Of a DNA stretch of 21,411 nt, positions 17,478 to 21,411 are shown piece by piece (position 1 is the first letter of the stretch; every line of letters starts with the position of its first letter). The position numbers were made by a program, and so were the translations under genes. The stretch is from Lonsdalea britannica (GTDB taxonomy: Bacteria; Pseudomonadota; Gammaproteobacteria; Enterobacterales; Enterobacteriaceae): contig NZ_CAMKXG010000024.1 in NCBI RefSeq assembly GCF_946477055.1, positions 1 through 21,411 on the forward strand, read 5' to 3'. The notes below the pieces were generated by a model. That model made no database searches. It saw only the letters and a program-made list of their open reading frames with translations, and was not told where the DNA came from.

Positions 17478-17506
17478 CGCCAGTTCAGAAATGAACTGGC
17501 GTTTTT
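17478..17506. terminator. Bidirectional terminator between yfcD and pta
   Basis: CGCCAGTTCA (17478-17487) and TGAACTGGCG (17492-17501) form a perfect 10-bp stem with a GAAA tetraloop. Five T follow on the plus strand and six A precede it, giving U-tracts for transcripts from both sides, so it can end yfcD and the ackA-pta operon. A weaker GGGGC/GCCCC hairpin lies upstream at 17393-17407. Confidence 0.93.
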
Positions 17507-17527
17507 GTGCGTGGTTAACGCGTTAGC

Positions 17528-19672
17528 TTACTGTGCGATCTGCGTTGCCTGAATGGCGGTCAGCGCGACGGTATAGACGATATCGTCAACCAGTGCGCCG
17601 CGAGACAGGTCGTTCACCGGCTTACGCATACCCTGCAGCATCGGCCCGATGGAAATCAGGTCAGCGGAGCGCTGTACGGCTTTGTAAGTGGTGTTACCGG
17701 TGTTCAGATCCGGGAAGATGAACACGGTAGCCTGACCGGCAACCGGTGAGTTCGGCGCTTTGGACTTCGCAACGTCAGCCATGATGGCGGCGTCATACTG
17801 CAACGGACCGTCGATGATCAGATCAGGACGTTTTTCCTGAGCGATACGGGTCGCGTCACGGACTTTTTCAACGTCGCTGCCTGCGCCGGAATTACCGGTG
17901 GAGTAGGAGATCATCGCAACACGCGGATCGACGCCAAACGCAGCGGCGGAATCGGCGGACTGGATGGCGATTTCTGCCAGCTGTTCAGCGGTCGGATCCG
18001 GGTTGATGGCGCAGTCGCCATAAACCAGAACCTGTTCCGGCAGCAGCATGAAGAACACGGAAGACACCAGAGAGCTGCCCGGCGCCGTTTTGATCAGCTG
18101 CAGCGGCGGACGGATGGTGTTGGCTGTGGTGTGAACCGCACCGGAAACCAGACCGTCAACTTCGTTCTGCTCCAGCATCAGCGTACCCAGCACGACGTTG
18201 TCTTCCAGCTGTTCGCGGGCGACGACTTCGGTCATGCCTTTGTTTTTACGCAGTTCGACCAGACGCGGTACATAGCGTTCGCGAACGGCGACCGGATCAA
18301 CGATTTCGATGCCCTGACCCAGCTCTACGCCCTGAACGGCGGCGACGCGCTGGATCTCTTCCGGATTACCCAGCAGGACGCAGTGAGCGATACCGCGTTC
18401 GGCACAAATGGCCGCCGCTTTGATGGTACGCGGCTCGTCGCCTTCCGGCAGAACAATGCGTTTACCGGCTTTACGCGCCAGTTCGGTCAACTGATAACGG
18501 AAGGCTGGCGGAGACAGGCGGCGAGAGCCTTCAGAGGCGGCAGACAGGGATTCGATCCACTCGGTGTTGATGTAGCGGGCGATATATTCCTGCACTTTTT
18601 CCACACGCTGGTGGTCGTCGGCAGGCACTTCCAGGCTGAAGCTCTGCAGCGTCAGCGAGGTCTGCCAGGTATTGGTCTCTACCATGAAGACAGGCAGGCC
18701 AGTCTGGAATGCGCGTTCGCACAGGGCGCTGATGCTCGGGTCCATTTCGTAGCCGCCGGTCAGCAGCAGGGCGCCGATTTCCACGCCGTTCATTGCCGCC
18801 AGGCTAGCAGCAACCAGAACGTCAGGACGGTCTGCTGAAGTCACCAGCAGGGAACCCGGACGGAAGTGCTCCAGCATGTTAGGAATGCTACGTGCGCAGA
18901 AGGTCACGGATTTAATGCGGCGCGTTTCGATATCGCCAGCATTGATCACGCGGGCGTTCAGGTGTTTGGCCATATCCACTGCGCGAGTGGCGATCAGGTC
19001 AAAGCTCCACGGAATGCAGCCCAGTACCGGCAGCGGGCTGTTGGCGAACAGCTGCTTAGGATCGATATTGGCGACGCTTGCCTTGTTGGAGTCATCGAAG
19101 ATTTCCGACAGATCCGGGCGAGTACGGCCTTGTTCGTCCACCGGTGCGTTCAGCTTGTTGATGATGACGCCGGTGATGTTCTGATTTTTGCTGCCGCCGA
19201 AGCTGGAGCGAGCCAGTTCGATGCGCTCTTTCAGCTGATCCGCAGAATCGTTGCCTAGCGCGGTGACGAACACGATTTCCGCATTCAGCGTTTTGGCAAT
19301 TTCATAGTTCAGCGCGTTGGCGAACTGATGCTTACGGGTAGGAACCAGACCTTCTACCAGTACCACGTCGGCATCTTGGGTGTTTTCGTGGTAGCGGGCG
19401 ATGATCTCTTCCAGCAGAACGTCCTGCTGGTTAGAGCTCAGCAGCGATTCCACGTGGCTCATCTGCAGCGGTTCTGCGGCATTGATTGCAGAATTGGCGC
19501 GGATGATCGCGGTGGTCTGATCCAGCACCTGTTCTTCAGAACGCGGCTGGGCGATAGGTTTGAACAAGCTCAGGCGGACGCCTTTCTGCTCCATGGAACG
19601 AATGACACCCAGGCTGACGCTGGTCAGACCCACACTGGTGCCAGTAGGAATCAACATGATTGTACGGGACAC
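17528..19672 (-). CDS. pta: Phosphate acetyltransferase
   Basis: Pta (714 aa, same as E. coli) interconverts acetyl-CoA and acetyl phosphate, the first step of acetate excretion and the source of the acetyl-phosphate signal. Three domains are visible: an N-terminal P-loop-like regulatory domain (about 1-220, beginning [18 protein letters not shown]), a DRTGG domain (about 225-345), and the C-terminal catalytic PTA_PTB domain (about 390-714) with ITEL-type start, [36 protein letters not shown], and the ending [19 protein letters not shown]. The start codon is GTG (19672-19670) with AGAGG 7 nt upstream, as in E. coli. It lies 84 bp after ackA in the same direction, with a strong hairpin between. 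Confidence 0.97.
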   Translation of the reverse strand: MSRTIMLIPTGTSVGLTSVSLGVIRSMEQKGVRLSLFKPIAQPRSEEQVLDQTTAIIRANSAINAAEPLQMSHVESLLSSNQQDVLLEEIIARYHENTQDADVVLVEGLVPTRKHQFANALNYEIAKTLNAEIVFVTALGNDSADQLKERIELARSSFGGSKNQNITGVIINKLNAPVDEQGRTRPDLSEIFDDSNKASVANIDPKQLFANSPLPVLGCIPWSFDLIATRAVDMAKHLNARVINAGDIETRRIKSVTFCARSIPNMLEHFRPGSLLVTSADRPDVLVAASLAAMNGVEIGALLLTGGYEMDPSISALCERAFQTGLPVFMVETNTWQTSLTLQSFSLEVPADDHQRVEKVQEYIARYINTEWIESLSAASEGSRRLSPPAFRYQLTELARKAGKRIVLPEGDEPRTIKAAAICAERGIAHCVLLGNPEEIQRVAAVQGVELGQGIEIVDPVAVRERYVPRLVELRKNKGMTEVVAREQLEDNVVLGTLMLEQNEVDGLVSGAVHTTANTIRPPLQLIKTAPGSSLVSSVFFMLLPEQVLVYGDCAINPDPTAEQLAEIAIQSADSAAAFGVDPRVAMISYSTGNSGAGSDVEKVRDATRIAQEKRPDLIIDGPLQYDAAIMADVAKSKAPNSPVAGQATVFIFPDLNTGNTTYKAVQRSADLISIGPMLQGMRKPVNDLSRGALVDDIVYTVALTAIQATQIAQ

Positions 19673-19702
19673 GGCTTAACCTCTTTGCGGTTGCTCGTTG
19701 CT

Positions 19703-19737
19703 CAAAAACAACTCCGTCAGCCTGAGCTGACGGAGTT
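19703..19737 (-). terminator. Hairpin with U-tract between ackA and pta
   Basis: Read on the minus strand, AACTCCGTCAGC and GCTGACGGAGTT (19737-19726 and 19721-19710) form a perfect 12-bp stem with a 4-nt loop, followed by GTTTTTG. This is the form of an intrinsic terminator placed inside the ackA-pta operon, 19-20 bp after the ackA stop. It could cause partial termination, making pta transcripts fewer than ackA transcripts, or stabilise ackA mRNA. Confidence 0.75.
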
Positions 19738-19756
19738 AGGATACTGATTTTTTCGG

Positions 19757-20959
19757 TTACGCGGTCAGGCGGAGTGCGTCCTGCGCGATAACCAGCTCTT
19801 CGTTGGTCGGGATGACCAGAGCCGGGCGGGTGCCCTCTTTACCGATGTTGCCGCTGTTGCCGAAGCGCGCCGCCAGGTTGCGTTCGTGGTCGACTTCGAA
19901 GCCCAGCAGGCCCAGCTGTTTCAGGGTCAGCTCACGCACCATCGCCGCATTTTCACCGATGCCGCCGGTGAAGATCACGGCATCCAGACGACCTTCCATC
20001 AGGGCGCTGTAAGCACCGATGTATTTAGCCAGACGGTGGCAGAATACGTTCATGGCGCGTTTAGCGTCAGGTTTCGTTTCGTAGTTGTCTTCAACATAAC
20101 GACAGTCGCTGGTGACTTCAGTCAGACCCTGCAGGCCGGACTCTTTGGTCAGCATTTTGTTGATGTCGTCGATGCTCATGCCCAGCGCGTCGTGCAGGTG
20201 GAATACGATGGCCGGATCGATGTCGCCGCTACGGGTGCCCATCACCAGACCTTCCAGCGGCGTCAGGCCCATGGAAGTATCAACACATTTACCGTTGCGG
20301 ATAGCAGACACGGAACCGCCGTTGCCCAGGTGGCAGGTGATTACGTTCAGTTCATCCAGCGGTTTGTTCAGCGCTTTAGCGGCTTCCTGAGACACATAGA
20401 AGTGGCTGGTGCCGTGCGCGCCGTAACGACGGATATGGTGTTCGGTGTACAGTTTGTACGGCAGAGCATACAGGTAGGATTCTTCCGGCATGGTCTGGTG
20501 GAACGCAGTGTCGAAAACGGCCACGTTTTTGTTAGCCAGGTTCGGGAAGGCTTTCAGGGCTTCAGCGATACCGATTAGGTGAGCCGGGTTGTGCAGCGGC
20601 GCAAACGGAACGGCATCTTTAATGCCTTGCAGAACGTTGCTGTCGATCACCGCAGACTGGGTGAATTTCTCGCCGCCGTGAACGATACGGTGGCCGATAG
20701 CAACCAGCTGAGCGGAAAGCTCTGGTTTCTGGCTGAGGATCGTGTTGACGATAAAGTTCAGCGCTTCGCTGTGAGCTGCGCCAGCACCCAGATCGGCTTC
20801 CTGTTTGCCTCCGTCCAATTTCCATTTGATACGTGCTTCGGGAAGGTGGAAACATTCTGCCAGGCCAGACAGGTATTCGTCCCCGTTGACGGCATCAATG
20901 ATGGCAAACTTGAGGGATGAACTACCACAGTTTAGAACCAGGACTAACTTACTCGACAT
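19757..20959 (-). CDS. ackA: Acetate kinase
   Basis: AckA (400 aa, same as E. coli) converts acetyl phosphate and ADP to acetate and ATP, the second step of the Pta-AckA pathway. It has the ASKHA fold: the phosphate-1 motif [10 protein letters not shown] at 9-18, the catalytic Asp in [33 protein letters not shown], the transition-state Arg in [10 protein letters not shown], and the adenosine motif [13 protein letters not shown] lies about 8 nt before the ATG. It is the first gene of the ackA-pta operon and is divergent from yfbV across a 414-bp region. Confidence 0.98.
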   Translation of the reverse strand: MSSKLVLVLNCGSSSLKFAIIDAVNGDEYLSGLAECFHLPEARIKWKLDGGKQEADLGAGAAHSEALNFIVNTILSQKPELSAQLVAIGHRIVHGGEKFTQSAVIDSNVLQGIKDAVPFAPLHNPAHLIGIAEALKAFPNLANKNVAVFDTAFHQTMPEESYLYALPYKLYTEHHIRRYGAHGTSHFYVSQEAAKALNKPLDELNVITCHLGNGGSVSAIRNGKCVDTSMGLTPLEGLVMGTRSGDIDPAIVFHLHDALGMSIDDINKMLTKESGLQGLTEVTSDCRYVEDNYETKPDAKRAMNVFCHRLAKYIGAYSALMEGRLDAVIFTGGIGENAAMVRELTLKQLGLLGFEVDHERNLAARFGNSGNIGKEGTRPALVIPTNEELVIAQDALRLTA

Positions 20960-21373
20960 GGAGGTACCTACTTGTTATACATGGTTAAAGAAATATCATG
21001 CGGCGCGCAGCATAGCGCGTAACGCGAATGACATTTATGATTAACATCATGGCTTGGTAGAATTTACCAGACATGACAATATAAAGTGTCGAAGTCACAT
21101 GACGCTTGCACTAACAAATGCGGAGTGACGGTGACATCGACGCTGTGAAACTTTGCTGTTGCCGGGCAAGATAAAGCTGACTCAGGGTGGGATTTGGCCT
21201 CACCAGTCAGAGGCGGAGGTCCGCCACCACGCCTTAATATGCAGTGCGGCAAAAGGCCGGAATTAGGATACCGATAGCGTTCGTTAAACACAAAATATAT
21301 TTTAAGGTTATTAATTTTAGTTGGTGATTTGTACAGATTTTTTTATTTTTTATACGTGAAGTTGAGGTGTGCG
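20960..21373. other. 414-bp ackA-yfbV intergenic region
   Basis: No gene is supported here. Near ackA it holds the candidate FNR-like promoter (21009-21050). Its middle holds a GC-rich hairpin, GGCGG-AGGT-CCGCC, at 21212-21225. The last 90 bp before yfbV are very AT-rich, with a possible weak promoter TTGTAC (21329-21334), 16-bp spacer, TATACG (21351-21356). Much of the central part (about 21100-21260) has moderate GC and several short inverted repeats, which may be a long structured leader or regulatory sites. Confidence 0.6.
21009..21050 (-). promoter_or_regulatory. Candidate FNR-type promoter upstream of ackA
   Basis: ATGAT-TAAC-ATCAT at 21037-21050 is a perfect 5-4-5 palindrome that matches the FNR box TTGAT-N4-ATCAA at 8 of 10 positions. 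On the minus strand a -10-like TATGCT (4/6) lies at 21014-21009, placing transcription start near 21002; the palindrome centre is then at -41.5, the class II activator position. Spacing and palindrome are seen directly; FNR control is inference. Confidence 0.4.
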
Positions 21374-21411
21374 ATGACGACAAATCCTACCGGTAAAGCG
21401 GGCTGGTTCAA
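21374..21411 (+). CDS. yfbV: YfbV (UPF0208 membrane protein), 5' fragment
   Basis: Only the first 12 codons (MTTNPTGKAGWF) are inside the window; the gene runs off the right edge. The ATG has GAGGT 6 nt upstream. The identification rests on position (yfbV is divergent from ackA in E. coli and relatives) and on the N-terminal residues, which resemble YfbV of related plant-associated enterobacteria as I recall them. YfbV is a small inner-membrane protein reported to affect macrodomain behaviour of the terminus region. Confidence 0.7.
   Translation, partial: MTTNPTGKAGWF

Noticed and set aside
18131..18838. Plus-strand open frame antisense to pta
   Set aside because: It lies fully inside the pta coding region; the product is Phe/Gln/Arg/Asp-rich with no family resemblance and no supported start site.
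19886..20578. Plus-strand open frame antisense to ackA
   Set aside because: It lies fully inside ackA, with a His/Gln/Phe/Val-rich product typical of antisense frames of highly expressed genes.

Overview
The window is a stretch of conserved chromosomal backbone from an enterobacterium (Enterobacterales). The gene order flk / pdxB-usg-truA-dedA-accD-folC-dedD-cvpA-purF-ubiX-hisJQMP / yfcH / yfcE-yfcD / pta-ackA / yfbV is, from memory of E. coli K-12, the same neighbourhood seen there, and nearly every product has the length and motifs of its E. coli counterpart. Sequence divergence, fairly high GC, and the apparent absence of yfcC, yfcF, yfcG, folX and a second periplasmic argT/hisJ gene suggest a non-Escherichia lineage. 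A plant-associated group such as Pectobacteriaceae (Dickeya, Brenneria or Pectobacterium-like) is my best guess, but the genus cannot be fixed from the sequence alone.

Layout. The left edge is a 7-bp tandem repeat just downstream of the minus-strand flagellar regulator gene flk. Divergently from flk runs a long plus-strand series: pdxB (pyridoxal phosphate synthesis), usg (dead-enzyme homologue of aspartate-semialdehyde dehydrogenase), truA (tRNA pseudouridine), dedA (membrane protein), accD (fatty acid synthesis), folC (folate polyglutamylation), dedD (SPOR-domain division protein), then cvpA-purF under a textbook PurR operator and closed by a strong terminator after purF. ubiX follows. Next is a histidine/basic amino acid ABC transporter operon (hisJ-hisQ-hisM-hisP) with a near-consensus sigma-54 promoter upstream, facing the convergent yfcH. 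yfcE (phosphodiesterase) and yfcD (Nudix) run on the plus strand and meet the minus-strand ackA-pta operon (acetate overflow pathway) at a bidirectional terminator. The right edge carries the first 12 codons of yfbV.

No phage, insertion sequence, CRISPR array, tRNA or rRNA gene was seen. I do not see a new multi-gene system here. The most interesting signals are smaller: Flk reads as two tandem homologous repeats of about 120 residues; a palindromic FNR-like site sits exactly 41.5 bp from the predicted start of a candidate ackA promoter; a perfect DnaA box overlaps the -35 element of a candidate accD promoter; strong hairpins lie between hisJ and hisQ and between ackA and pta; and a heptanucleotide array lies at the left edge.
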